From assembly GCA_023428695.1 (NCBI GenBank), contig JAEYWY010000026.1, forward strand, positions 1 through 64,000: 64,000 nucleotides of DNA, given 5' to 3'. Below the pieces are notes generated by a model. It had not been told where the DNA came from and searched no databases. It worked only from the letters and a program-made list of their open reading frames with translations. How positions within the stretch are numbered: the stretch's first letter is position 1; the number at the start of each line of letters is the position of its first letter. The DNA comes from Bacteroidota bacterium (lineage in GTDB: Bacteria; Bacteroidota; Bacteroidia; Cytophagales; Cyclobacteriaceae). This document shows positions 24,183-33,521 of the stretch, piece after piece. Both the position numbers and the translations under genes were made by a program.

Positions 24183-24950
24183 ATGAAGTTACACTTCAGA
24201 AAATACGGCAACGGCCGGCCTATGGTAATCCTTCACGGATTATTCGGATCGTCCGACAACTGGCTTACACAAGCAAAACTGTTCGCCACAGATTATCACG
24301 TCTTCACTGTTGACTTGCGCAACCACGGGCTTTCACCTCACGATGACGCCTTCGATTATGGGAGCATGGTCGATGACCTGGATAAATTCTTTCGTGATCA
24401 CGATCTGAAAGGTGCGATTGTCATTGGCCATTCGATGGGCGGAAAGGCGGCGATGAATTTCGCCATCACCCACCCCGATGCAGTCGACAAACTTATTATC
24501 GTCGACATTGCCCCGCGTTCATACGATCTTGAACATTACGTTATCGCTGATGGTCTTGCCGCAATACCCGTGGACAAACTGTCCTCGCGAAAAGAGGCCG
24601 AAGACATACTCGCCGATTACGTGTCAGACCTCGGCACGAGGCAGTTTCTGCTCAAGAATCTTCAACGGAAGCCGGAAGGTGGTTTTTCCTGGAAGATGAA
24701 CCTGCCTGTTATCCGCGAAAAACTCAGTAATGTGGGTGTAAATCTCATCAACGAAGGTTCATTTGAAGGGCCAACGCTTTTCGTGAGGGGTGCACGCTCA
24801 AGCTACATCCTTGATTCAGATATTCCCCGCATTAAAGAAGTTTTCCCAAATGCCGAGGTACAGACGATGGAGACCGGTCACTGGGTGCAGGCCGAAAAAC
24901 CTGCGGAGTTTGTTTCAATGGTGACAACCTGGATCGACTCAGCAAGCTAA
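24183..24950 (+). CDS. Alpha/beta-fold hydrolase (YbfF-like esterase)
   Basis: 255-residue esterase. Start MKLHFRKYGNGRPMVILHGL with the oxyanion HG motif, LFGSSDNW, VDLRNHGLSPH, the nucleophile elbow GHSMGGKAA (Ser84) and a C-terminal catalytic His in METGHWVQAEKP. The pattern is that of the YbfF/ABHD11-like group that hydrolyses small acyl esters or acyl-CoA. The ATG at 24183 is used because the upstream in-frame extension overlaps the YCII gene. The 3' end overlaps prmA on the other strand by 4 bases. Confidence 0.88.
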   Translation: MKLHFRKYGNGRPMVILHGLFGSSDNWLTQAKLFATDYHVFTVDLRNHGLSPHDDAFDYGSMVDDLDKFFRDHDLKGAIVIGHSMGGKAAMNFAITHPDAVDKLIIVDIAPRSYDLEHYVIADGLAAIPVDKLSSRKEAEDILADYVSDLGTRQFLLKNLQRKPEGGFSWKMNLPVIREKLSNVGVNLINEGSFEGPTLFVRGARSSYILDSDIPRIKEVFPNAEVQTMETGHWVQAEKPAEFVSMVTTWIDSAS

Positions 24951-25777
24951 TTTTTTCGTAACAACAGCGCCGCCCAGTTTTCGCGTTCATCACGCGACAC
25001 TTCCGCAAGCCCATAAGGAGAAAGTTCATTGAGCAGGTCCGCAATGTCTTCCGTGTAAAATCCGCTTAACAACATCACGCCTCCGCTGACCAGGTGTCGT
25101 TGGTAAATCGCAGCCTCGGCCATCAGCACATTCTTGTTAATATTGGCAAGTACAATATCGAACTGCCCATTCAGATCGAGTTCCTCTATGCGCCCCTGAC
25201 GGATGCGTATATTCGTACAGTTGTTAACGGCGGCATTTTCATTTCCATTGACAGTACTCCATTCATCAATATCAAATGCCTCCACCTCAGACGCACCGCG
25301 GAGCGATGCCACGATCGAGAGTATTGCCGTGCCACATCCCGCATCCATCACCCGTTTGTTCGTGTGATCAATACCGAGCTGGCTCTTCACCATAAGATAA
25401 GTGGTCTGGTGATGGCCCGTGCCGAATGACATCTTTGGTGTGATCACCACTTCAAACGGAATCGAAGGATCGGGTTTGTGAAACGATGCACGAATCAGGC
25501 ATCGTCCTTCGACATTGATCGGTTCGTAGTTTTTCTCCCACTCTTCATTCCAGTTTTGTTTCTCAACTCGCCCGTAGGATATGTTAAGTTGGGCGGGTAA
25601 TGCATACTGTTCAATTATCGCCTCGAGCGTAGCCTCATCGAACTTTTCAAGTTCAACGTAGGCTTCAAAACCGGATTCCGTTTCCATAAAACTGTCGAAT
25701 CCCGCCAGCGCGACTTCCGCCATCAGGATCTCGGTGTACGAGGGATCACAGGTGACTCTAAGACACGTGTAATACAT
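24947..25777 (-). CDS. prmA: Ribosomal protein L11 methyltransferase
   Basis: 276-residue SAM-dependent enzyme that methylates ribosomal protein L11. PrmA landmarks: MPKMSFGTGHH-type motif (here TPKMSFGTGHHQTT), the SAM-binding loop VMDAGCGTAILSIVA, DIDEWSTVNGNENAAVN and the NANINKNVL-like motif (LANINKNVLMAE). Length is near the usual 290-300. It is followed upstream by tpiA (11 bases), an association common in Bacteroidota, and converges with the hydrolase gene. Confidence 0.93.
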   Translation of the reverse strand: MYYTCLRVTCDPSYTEILMAEVALAGFDSFMETESGFEAYVELEKFDEATLEAIIEQYALPAQLNISYGRVEKQNWNEEWEKNYEPINVEGRCLIRASFHKPDPSIPFEVVITPKMSFGTGHHQTTYLMVKSQLGIDHTNKRVMDAGCGTAILSIVASLRGASEVEAFDIDEWSTVNGNENAAVNNCTNIRIRQGRIEELDLNGQFDIVLANINKNVLMAEAAIYQRHLVSGGVMLLSGFYTEDIADLLNELSPYGLAEVSRDERENWAALLLRKN

Positions 25778-25788
25778 TGCGAGTGCGA

Positions 25789-26553
25789 CTAAACCGCGCC
25801 TTTTATCACTTCAGTGAATTCGCGCGACTTGAGGGAAGCCCCGCCAACCAATCCACCATCTACATCGGGGCAGGCAAACAGTTCTTTCGCGTTACCGGCA
25901 TTTACACTTCCTCCATAGAGAATAGCTACATCATCCGCTACGCTCTTTCCATACTTTGCCGCAACGTGGTCGCGAATCACTTTATGCATATCCTGGGCCT
26001 GCTGCGCCGTCGCTGTCTTTCCGGTTCCGATTGCCCACACAGGCTCGTACGCGATGACTACTTTTCGGAACGCGGCCTCATCAAGATGAAAAAGGCTTTC
26101 CTCCACCTGCGTCTTAACCAGTTGCTCATGTTTGTTAGCCTCTCTTACGTCAAGAGATTCACCGCAACAGAAGATCGGAATCAATCCATGCTTCAACGCG
26201 ACGTCTACTTTACGCGCGAGAAGCTTTGCGTCTTCGCCGTAATATTGTCTCCGCTCGCTGTGTCCGAGAATTACATAAGGAATATCCATCGACTTGAGCA
26301 TGACGGCTGACACTTCACCGGTGAAGGCGCCTGACTCCTGATCGCTGCAATTCTGAGCGCCGACGAAAATCTTTGAACTGTTACCAACAATGTTTTTGAT
26401 CGTAAGAAGATAGGGAAACGGAACACAGAAAATAACCTTTACATCACCGCGAACTTCATCCGTAACCATTCCGGTTACTTCGGAGGCAAGAATGTTGGCC
26501 TCTTCCAGGGTCTTGTTCATTTTCCAGTTTCCGGCTACAATTTTTTGGCGCAT
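25789..26553 (-). CDS. tpiA: Triosephosphate isomerase
   Basis: Glycolytic enzyme interconverting dihydroxyacetone phosphate and glyceraldehyde-3-phosphate. 254 residues with every active-site motif: NWKMNK (catalytic Lys), VILGHSERRQYYGE (catalytic His), AYEPVWAIGTGK (catalytic Glu and start of the flexible loop) and ILYGGSVNAGNA (phosphate binding). A -7 element TATCTTTG lies at 26585-26578 on the minus strand, 25 bases before the ATG, without a clear -33 box. tpiA and prmA form one unit. Confidence 0.97.
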   Translation of the reverse strand: MRQKIVAGNWKMNKTLEEANILASEVTGMVTDEVRGDVKVIFCVPFPYLLTIKNIVGNSSKIFVGAQNCSDQESGAFTGEVSAVMLKSMDIPYVILGHSERRQYYGEDAKLLARKVDVALKHGLIPIFCCGESLDVREANKHEQLVKTQVEESLFHLDEAAFRKVVIAYEPVWAIGTGKTATAQQAQDMHKVIRDHVAAKYGKSVADDVAILYGGSVNAGNAKELFACPDVDGGLVGGASLKSREFTEVIKGAV

Positions 26554-26657
26554 ACTTTATCGTGTTTTTGGTGGCGCCAAAGATATGAACAGATCGTCAG
26601 AAAGGCTATGATATTCAGGATTTCACGAATGTACGGCCCTTAAGAGGAGTGCAACCG

Positions 26658-27698
26658 TTAGCGCTCCGCGGGTTTGTACCGGGACTCGCGGAAAAGCTGC
26701 TGCGCGTCGGCCATTTCCATCAACTGCGTAAGCGATATGTCAGGGTGTGTCTTCATATACTTCTCCACAATTTGCCACCCGACCCACTGGCCGATGCGTC
26801 CCGGACATTTTTCGCCGACCTGGATTGTCGCAGGCCGTTCCCCCAGGTAGTCCTTCTTCACCACGTGACTGGTCGAATACAAAACTTCGCTCTCAATAAA
26901 CCTCGCCCAGATGAGATCCTGGTTCTTGCGCGACCCCTCTATTTCCTGACCTGTATATGAAATCAACGTACTGTCAGGTACACAGGGTAGCATACGCTTG
27001 GCGAAGTAAAAGGACTTTCCGTAAGCGATCATGTCGGCAAGCACCGTCTTGTCGCTGATGTTCGTTTTGTTAAAGCGTTCGTCGATACCATATACGAGCA
27101 TCACACTCGGAACAATGTCTTCCGGATCGTATTTGCGCAACAGGTATTCATAAAGTTTTGGGCGATACCGGCCTTCTTGTCCGAGGTAGTAATCGAGCCC
27201 GACTATGATCAACGAATCCGACATAAAAATGTCTGTATCAAGCCCCGATATGACGGTCTGGATCCTGGGAATCTTCACGTCAGGGAAATGATACTTCAAA
27301 TTCCGGAAAGCCATCTCAAACTCTTCCCTTAAGGAACTTCCATCACCGAATATTTTTTTGGTTTCGATCAGAAGTGTGTCAAAATGCGGATTCGTAACAC
27401 GGTTGTAGATTTCTTTAATGAAGACTGAATCGTCAGGGTACTCGCGGCGACGGAAAATGAAATCACGTAACACGGGTTGACGTGTAAATAGATCAACGAG
27501 TTCTGTCTTGCTCGAAATTGCCGCGATGCTGTCTTCGAAATGTTCTATTGCAAGTTCGACTTCAACGTTACGGGTATCCGGTACCGTTACGCAAGCTTCC
27601 TCTTTTTCCCCGCCACACCCCGTAAAAAACAAAAGGACGAGGCAAGCCGCCTTCCATGATTGCAGTGTGTTTTCAAGAACGTAAGATTTCTTTTTCAT
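26658..27698 (-). CDS. gldB: Gliding motility lipoprotein GldB
   Basis: 346-residue lipoprotein: a positively charged N-terminus, a hydrophobic stretch and the lipobox LLFFTGCGG place it at the membrane. The pattern TDIFMSDSLIIVGLDYYLG, then PSVMLVYGIDERFN, and near the end GRIGQWVGWQIVEKYMKTHP is that of GldB, an essential part of gliding and type IX secretion in F. johnsoniae. The usual neighbour gldC is not present. The gene follows the DUF6702 gene by 32 bases on the same strand. Presence of gldB suggests gliding or at least type IX secretion; it also occurs in non-gliding relatives. Confidence 0.87.
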   Translation of the reverse strand: MKKKSYVLENTLQSWKAACLVLLFFTGCGGEKEEACVTVPDTRNVEVELAIEHFEDSIAAISSKTELVDLFTRQPVLRDFIFRRREYPDDSVFIKEIYNRVTNPHFDTLLIETKKIFGDGSSLREEFEMAFRNLKYHFPDVKIPRIQTVISGLDTDIFMSDSLIIVGLDYYLGQEGRYRPKLYEYLLRKYDPEDIVPSVMLVYGIDERFNKTNISDKTVLADMIAYGKSFYFAKRMLPCVPDSTLISYTGQEIEGSRKNQDLIWARFIESEVLYSTSHVVKKDYLGERPATIQVGEKCPGRIGQWVGWQIVEKYMKTHPDISLTQLMEMADAQQLFRESRYKPAER

Positions 27699-27730
27699 TT
27701 TATGAAATGGGCGCAGCTCTTTAACAATTT

Positions 27731-28246
27731 CTAGAACGATAATTTACCTTCGGGATCGCTTTTGGTGAGTCGAAGACTTTTTACTTTTCCGCCGGAGGTA
27801 ACGTGGACCAGGTTAGACTGGTCGTCGTAAAGGTCCGTCAGAATTCCGTTCGTGATTTCGATCCCTTTCCATTTTTTCACATTGGCGACTTCGATAAAAA
27901 ACACGAAGGCTTCGCCGTCCTCCTCGTGACCAAGATAACGTACTTTCTGTGACTTGCTGTCGAGCGCAATCTTAAAACGCTCTGCCACATAGGTTGTCAT
28001 CATTTCGTCAAGCGTCGGGCCGGACGGCTTAAGAACATCGAGGGTTGGATTGTCAAACCGGTTACGCAAGGCGAGTTCCAGGTCGTCCATGAATACCCGC
28101 ATCATGATTTCGAGGGCCTTGTCTTTTTCGTCGTAAAAAATTTCCGTCACGCTAACGTGCAACGGGTGCCGGAACCCCGAACCGTAACCGGGAACCAGAA
28201 GAAAGAATGAACAGAACAGAAAGAAATACTTCATCGCGTTAATCAT
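27731..28246 (-). CDS. DUF6702-type exported protein
   Basis: 171 residues with a signal peptide (MKYFFLFCSFFLLVPGYGSGF; an in-frame Met four residues earlier is also possible). The mature part starts HPLHVSVTEIFYDEKDKALEIMMRVFMDDLE, a pattern I associate with the DUF6702 family of Bacteroidota periplasmic proteins. Function is unknown. The gene is divergent from HupE/UreJ and 32 bases upstream of gldB. In relatives, DUF6702, HupE/UreJ and M1-peptidase genes tend to lie together, as they do here, which hints at a common process (from memory, not checked). Confidence 0.65.
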   Translation of the reverse strand: MINAMKYFFLFCSFFLLVPGYGSGFRHPLHVSVTEIFYDEKDKALEIMMRVFMDDLELALRNRFDNPTLDVLKPSGPTLDEMMTTYVAERFKIALDSKSQKVRYLGHEEDGEAFVFFIEVANVKKWKGIEITNGILTDLYDDQSNLVHVTSGGKVKSLRLTKSDPEGKLSF

Positions 28247-28358
28247 ACACCATTGTGCGGGGTCAAAAATAGTACCGAAACAGTTAATTCCGTCGGTCCT
28301 GTAAGTATTCTTGTAAATAGAATAAATGAATTATTATTGGAGTTTATTTCATTAACCA

Positions 28359-28952
28359 ATGAGCGAATTTCAGGTTTACTTCGAATACGGCCGGGATCAT
28401 ATCCTGGATTACAAATTCGGTTATGACCACATTCTTTTTATCGTCGCGTTATGTGCCCTTTACCTTGTGCGGGACTGGAAGCCCCTGCTGATTCTCATCA
28501 CCGCATTTACGGTAGGCCATACCATAACTCTGGCGCTCGCCAGCCTGAACGTTATTCCGGTTAACGAAGAACTGGTCGAGTTTTTGATTCCATTGACAAT
28601 TTTTATTACGGCCGCGTCGAACCTGTTCAGAAATGAAGACTCTTTACACCAGCGGAAAATACAGCTCAATTATGCCTATGCATTGTTGTTCGGTCTGATT
28701 CACGGCATGGGTTTCTCGAATTTCTTTCGGGCTATACTTGGAAAAGACCGGAGCATCGTGTCACAACTTCTTGCCTTTAACATCGGTATTGAGTTTGGCC
28801 AGATAATAATTGTTGCAATATTTCTTTCCGCCAGTTTTATCTTTGTCGATTTATTTGGCGTAAACCGCCGTGACTGGAAAATAGTTGTTTCTTCAGCCGT
28901 TGCCGGGATTTCTCTGGTACTAATGAAAGAAGCCGCGTTTTGGATTGAATAA
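28359..28952 (+). CDS. HupE/UreJ-family membrane protein
   Basis: 197-residue membrane protein with about six helices. FGYDHILFIVALCALYL with its conserved GxDHxLF motif, FTVGHTITLALA and FGLIHGMGFSNFF are the HupE/UreJ signatures, whose His and Asp residues are thought to bind nickel or cobalt. The gene is 24 bases before two M1-peptidase genes on the same strand, so it is probably co-transcribed with metallopeptidases. Between it and the divergent DUF6702 gene lies a small inverted repeat (TATTCT 28306-28311 with AGAATA 28319-28324). Confidence 0.85.
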   Translation: MSEFQVYFEYGRDHILDYKFGYDHILFIVALCALYLVRDWKPLLILITAFTVGHTITLALASLNVIPVNEELVEFLIPLTIFITAASNLFRNEDSLHQRKIQLNYAYALLFGLIHGMGFSNFFRAILGKDRSIVSQLLAFNIGIEFGQIIIVAIFLSASFIFVDLFGVNRRDWKIVVSSAVAGISLVLMKEAAFWIE

Positions 28953-28976
28953 CTCATATTAACCCAAATCTGTATA

Positions 28977-31187
28977 ATGATTCGTTTTGTCTTTGTTTCA
29001 GCTATTCTCTGCTTTTGCCTCGCCGCAAATGGCCAACAGACGCCAACCAAATGGAGCGGCAAGTTCGAACAACTCGGGACCGATCTGCCGACTCCCAATG
29101 AATATCGTACCGCATCGGGGGCACCCGGACCTGAATATTGGCAGCAAAAAGCAGACTACGTTATTGAAGTTACGCTCGACGACAATAACCAGTCCATCTC
29201 CGGATCGGAAACTATTACCTACCACAACAATTCCCCTGACGTGTTGAAGTACCTATGGCTTCAGCTCGACCAGAACATCCTTGCCAAAGAAAACACCCTT
29301 GCCACGGCATCGACAAGCCGCGTAAGAGATTCTGTGGCTGCCAAGGCCTACGCTGAGACCGTCTCGAAGTTTGACGGTGGCTTCAAGATCAAACAAGTCA
29401 CCGATGCCGGAGGAAAGCCGCTGCCTTTTGTTATCAACAACACCATGATGCGAGTCGATTTACCGGCACCACTTAAGCCCGGGGAAAAGGTTTCGTTTGG
29501 TGTTGCGTGGTCATTTAACATCAACGACCGCAACCTCTTTCGCGAACGAAGCGGAATGGAGTATTTCCCGGAAGACGGAAACTACCTGTACACCATCGCC
29601 CAATTCTTCCCGCGCATGTGCGTGTACGATGACTACGAAGGCTGGCAGAACAAACAGTTTCTTGGCGGAGGAGAATTCGCGTTACCGTTTGGCGACTACA
29701 AGGTTCGTATCACCGTCCCTTCCGATCATATCGTAGCGGCTACCGGCGTACTTAAAAATCCTGACAATGTACTTAGTAAGACCGAACGCGAACGTTTCGA
29801 AAAAGCGAAACAGACATACGACAAGCCGGTGTTCATCGTCACTGAAGCGGAAGCCATAAAGAAGGAAAAATCAAAGAGCAATACAACTCGCACCTGGGAG
29901 TTTCACGCCGAAAATGTACGTGACTTTGCATTCGCGTCTTCGCGGAAGTTCATATGGGATGCTCAGGCTGTGAAAATCGGAAAGAACACTCCGCTCGCCA
30001 TGTCTTTCTACCCTAAGGAAGGAAATCCGCTCTGGGAACGCGAATCCACCAGGGCGGTAAAAAACACGCTGGAGGTTTACTCAAGAATGACAATTGACTA
30101 TCCCTATCCTGTTGCAATCTCCGTGCATACCGCTTCCATCGGTATGGAGTATCCGATGATTTGTTTCAACTATGGCCGCCCAAAAAACGGCAAATACTCT
30201 GAAACGGATCGTATGCGGATGATTGGTGTGATCGTCCACGAAGTTGGTCACAACTTCTTCCCGATGATCATCAACAGCGACGAACGTCAGACGGCCTGGA
30301 TGGATGAAGGTATTAACAGCTTCGTACAGCTGATTACTGAACTGGAGCGTTATCCTGATCTCCAATGGACTCGCGGCATTCCGCGTGAACTCGTGCCGTT
30401 CATGAAAGGAGATCAAACGATGATGCGACCGCTGATGACGAACCCCGAACAAGTCATCTACCTGGGTAATGAACAATATGCCAAAGCCGCAACTGGTTTG
30501 TACATGCTGCGCAATACGATTATGGGGCCCGAATTGTTTGACCGTGCTTTCAAAGACTATGCTGAGCGTTGGGCGTTCAAACATCCCAAAATCGCTGACT
30601 TCTTCCGGACGATGGAAGACGCATCGGCCGTAGATCTCGATTGGTTCTGGCGTGGATGGTTCTATACCACCGATCGTGTCGACATTTCCTTAGAACAGGT
30701 TCGCTGGCTCAAACATCGTGAGACATCGAAAGATCCGGAGAAGCGTGTTACCGTTGCGCAGGAACGCGCCGGCGGAAAAAACACCTACACCAATTTTGAT
30801 GGCGGGCCGGAGCCATTTAGCGTGGTTGAGACACCTTCGCAATTCTATGGCGAATTCCGCAACCGCGTCGACGACAAGGCAATCGCGCAAAACCTTCAGG
30901 GAAAAAACCTATACGAGGTAAAACTTTCCAATCAGGGCGGGCTCGTCATGCCGGTAATTATCGAATGGACATTTAAGGATGGTTCGAAAGAAATCGACCG
31001 CATCCCGGCAGAAATATGGCGCTCTAACGAAAGCACGATAACCAAAGTGTTCATCAAAGACAAAGAAGTAATCCGGGTGACACTTGATCCAATGGAAGAG
31101 ACAACGGATATCAACACGTCAAACAATGTGTTCCCGAAAGTCAGTGAATCCTCCAGATTCGACGACTTCAAAAAGAAATCAAACTAA
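28977..31187 (+). CDS. Secreted M1-family metallopeptidase (tandem copy 1)
   Basis: 736 residues with signal peptide MIRFVFVSAILCFCLAANGQ. An N-terminal beta domain (DYVIEVTLDDNNQSISGSET, LKYLWLQLDQN) precedes the catalytic domain with zinc motif HEVGHNFFPMI and the third ligand Glu in WMDEGINSF. The exopeptidase motif is GMEYPM in place of classical GAMEN. The C-terminus is a long region without a clear sorting domain. It is a close paralogue of the next gene, from the first residues of the mature protein to the end (both finish SRFDxFKK), so the pair arose by tandem duplication. Likely degrades peptides outside the cytoplasm. Confidence 0.92.
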   Translation: MIRFVFVSAILCFCLAANGQQTPTKWSGKFEQLGTDLPTPNEYRTASGAPGPEYWQQKADYVIEVTLDDNNQSISGSETITYHNNSPDVLKYLWLQLDQNILAKENTLATASTSRVRDSVAAKAYAETVSKFDGGFKIKQVTDAGGKPLPFVINNTMMRVDLPAPLKPGEKVSFGVAWSFNINDRNLFRERSGMEYFPEDGNYLYTIAQFFPRMCVYDDYEGWQNKQFLGGGEFALPFGDYKVRITVPSDHIVAATGVLKNPDNVLSKTERERFEKAKQTYDKPVFIVTEAEAIKKEKSKSNTTRTWEFHAENVRDFAFASSRKFIWDAQAVKIGKNTPLAMSFYPKEGNPLWERESTRAVKNTLEVYSRMTIDYPYPVAISVHTASIGMEYPMICFNYGRPKNGKYSETDRMRMIGVIVHEVGHNFFPMIINSDERQTAWMDEGINSFVQLITELERYPDLQWTRGIPRELVPFMKGDQTMMRPLMTNPEQVIYLGNEQYAKAATGLYMLRNTIMGPELFDRAFKDYAERWAFKHPKIADFFRTMEDASAVDLDWFWRGWFYTTDRVDISLEQVRWLKHRETSKDPEKRVTVAQERAGGKNTYTNFDGGPEPFSVVETPSQFYGEFRNRVDDKAIAQNLQGKNLYEVKLSNQGGLVMPVIIEWTFKDGSKEIDRIPAEIWRSNESTITKVFIKDKEVIRVTLDPMEETTDINTSNNVFPKVSESSRFDDFKKKSN

Positions 31188-31222
31188 GCGCAACTCATCA
31201 ACCTCAGATCAAACAATAAACA

Positions 31223-33466
31223 ATGAAACATACCATCGCATTAATACTGGCCTCCTGTATGGGGGTCACGTTGTTTGGGCAGCAACAGGGATGGAAAGGG
31301 AAGTTTGAACAGCTTCAGCAGGAACTCCCGACTCCCAATTCATATCGTTCAGCATCGGGTGCGCCCGGGGCAAAGTACTGGCAGCAACGTGCGGACTACG
31401 TTATCAATGTTGAAGTCGACGACAACACGCAAATCCTTACCGGTTCGGAAACAATAACGTATTACAACAACGCACCGGAGGCATTGAAGTATTTGTGGCT
31501 GCAACTTGACCAGAATCACTTTTCAGCCAACGGACTGCCTGCAGCTTCAAAGCCGGGAAAAGTTCAGGATTCTATCCCGGCACGCTTTTTTGACTACATG
31601 GCCGGAACCAAGACCGGTTATGACGGGGGGTACAAAATTAGTTCTGTACGCGATGCCGCAGGCAAAGCTCTACCCCACGTCATAAACAATACGATGATGC
31701 GTATCGACCTTCCGGCACCTCTTAAGACAGGTGAGAAATTCGTATTCTCAATCGACTGGAGTTTCAAAGAGAAGGACCGTAACAAGATCATAATGGATCG
31801 TGGTGGTTACGAATATTTTGAAGAAGACGGCAACTATGTATACACGTTCGCGCAGTGGTTTCCGCGCATGTGCGTTTTCGACGACTACGAGGGTTGGCAA
31901 AACAAGCAGTTCCTCGGTCAGGGTGAATTCGCGCTCGCGTTCGGAAATTACCGTGTGAAAATTACTGTTCCTTCCGACCATATCGTGGGCGCAACAGGTG
32001 AAATTCAAAACCCTAAAGAAGTCCTGACCAAAGAACAGTTCGAACGACTCGAGACTGCGAAAAAGACGTACGACAAACCGGTCTTCATCGTAACAGAAGA
32101 CGAGGCAATCAAAAAAGAGAAAACTCGTTCAGCAAAGAAGAGCACCTGGGAGTTCTATGCCGAAAACGTGCGCGACTTTGCATTCGCAACATCGAGAAAA
32201 TTTATCTGGGATGCACAGGCGGTGAAACTCAATGACAAAACACCACTGGCCATGTCGTTGTATCCGAAGGAAGGTAATCCCCTATGGGCAGAGCATTCTA
32301 CCAAAGCAATCAAGAACGCCCTCGAAGTGTATTCTGAAAGAACATTTGACTACCCTTATCCGGTTGCATATTCGGTTCACACCGCCGAACAGGGAATGGA
32401 ATATCCGATGATCTGCTTCAACGGCGGAAGGCCAAACCCTGATGGCACTTACTCAAAACAGACGCTGTACAGTATGGTCATGGTTATCGTACATGAAGTT
32501 GGTCACAACTTCTTCCCGATGATCGTTAACTCCGATGAGCGCCAGTGGTCATGGATGGATGAAGGGCTCAACACCTTTCTTGAAAAAGAAACGATGCGCA
32601 CCCGGTACCCTGATCTTCACGGTGATCGCGGAACTCCTCAGGGGATCATTCCTTTCATGAAAGGCGACAAGAGCCAGATGCGGCCGATCATGTCGATGTC
32701 GGATAACATCCGCCCGAACGAATTCGGACCCAACGCATACACAAAACCATCTGCTGCGCTTACCGTACTTCGCGAAACGGTAATGGGTCCCGAACTCTTT
32801 GACAAGGCATTTAAGGAGTATGCACAACGCTGGGCATTCAAACATCCGAAACCGGCAGACTTCTTCCGGACAATGGAAGACGCATCGGGTGTTGACCTCG
32901 ACTGGTTCTGGAGAGGCTGGTTCTTTGGTACCGATCACGTTGACGTCGACCTCGCTGAAGTAAAGTGGTTCCGCCTCAGGGAAGAGAAACCGGAGCTCGA
33001 AAAGAAACGCCTCAAAGTGAAACAAGGCGCGATTGCAGGTCCCGGTGAAAGTCAAGGCCAGGGAAAAGGTAACGACTTCTCAAACGGCCCGACCGAATTC
33101 ACATTGACAAATACCCCGGCAAACTATTACGGTGAATTCAGAAACCGCGTCGACGATAACGCTATCCGCAAAGAACTTGCCGGCAAAAATCTTTATGAAC
33201 TCACGCTTAAAAATGTCGGTGGACTGGTAACTCCGCTTGTCATCGAATGGACTTACGCTGACGGATCGAAAGAAATCGAAACGATCCCGGCCGAAATCTG
33301 GAGAACAAATGAAAGCCAGGTAACGAAAGTGTTCGTAAAGGAAAAAGAGGTTGCCAGCGTGGTGATAGATCCTAACCGCGACATGGCCGACATTGAAGCA
33401 TCAAACAACGCCTTCCCTAAGCGCGACACGGAATCACGATTCGATCAGTTCAAGAAGAGCAAGTAA
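31223..33466 (+). CDS. Secreted M1-family metallopeptidase (tandem copy 2)
   Basis: 747-residue paralogue of the preceding gene, 35 bases after it. Signal peptide MKHTIALILASCMGVTLFGQ; mature start WKGKFEQLQQELPTPNSYRS parallels copy 1. Zinc site HEVGHNFFPMI, Glu ligand in WMDEGLNTF, and GMEYPM at the substrate site are all kept, so both copies should be active. Differences concentrate between the third ligand and the C-terminal domain, including a Gly-rich insert (GPGESQGQGKGND), suggesting divergence of substrate range. An intrinsic terminator follows at 33492. Confidence 0.92.
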   Translation: MKHTIALILASCMGVTLFGQQQGWKGKFEQLQQELPTPNSYRSASGAPGAKYWQQRADYVINVEVDDNTQILTGSETITYYNNAPEALKYLWLQLDQNHFSANGLPAASKPGKVQDSIPARFFDYMAGTKTGYDGGYKISSVRDAAGKALPHVINNTMMRIDLPAPLKTGEKFVFSIDWSFKEKDRNKIIMDRGGYEYFEEDGNYVYTFAQWFPRMCVFDDYEGWQNKQFLGQGEFALAFGNYRVKITVPSDHIVGATGEIQNPKEVLTKEQFERLETAKKTYDKPVFIVTEDEAIKKEKTRSAKKSTWEFYAENVRDFAFATSRKFIWDAQAVKLNDKTPLAMSLYPKEGNPLWAEHSTKAIKNALEVYSERTFDYPYPVAYSVHTAEQGMEYPMICFNGGRPNPDGTYSKQTLYSMVMVIVHEVGHNFFPMIVNSDERQWSWMDEGLNTFLEKETMRTRYPDLHGDRGTPQGIIPFMKGDKSQMRPIMSMSDNIRPNEFGPNAYTKPSAALTVLRETVMGPELFDKAFKEYAQRWAFKHPKPADFFRTMEDASGVDLDWFWRGWFFGTDHVDVDLAEVKWFRLREEKPELEKKRLKVKQGAIAGPGESQGQGKGNDFSNGPTEFTLTNTPANYYGEFRNRVDDNAIRKELAGKNLYELTLKNVGGLVTPLVIEWTYADGSKEIETIPAEIWRTNESQVTKVFVKEKEVASVVIDPNRDMADIEASNNAFPKRDTESRFDQFKKSK

Positions 33467-33491
33467 GTTAATCTTAAACGAGATTAAGAGG

Positions 33492-33521
33492 GGCTGTCGC
33501 GAAACCGGCAGCCTTTTTTTT
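33492..33521 (+). terminator. Intrinsic terminator after the M1 peptidase pair
   Basis: GGCTGTC (33492-33498) pairs with GGCAGCC (33507-33513, one G-U pair) and is followed by eight or more T. It ends the HupE-M1-M1 unit on the plus strand. Confidence 0.85.
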
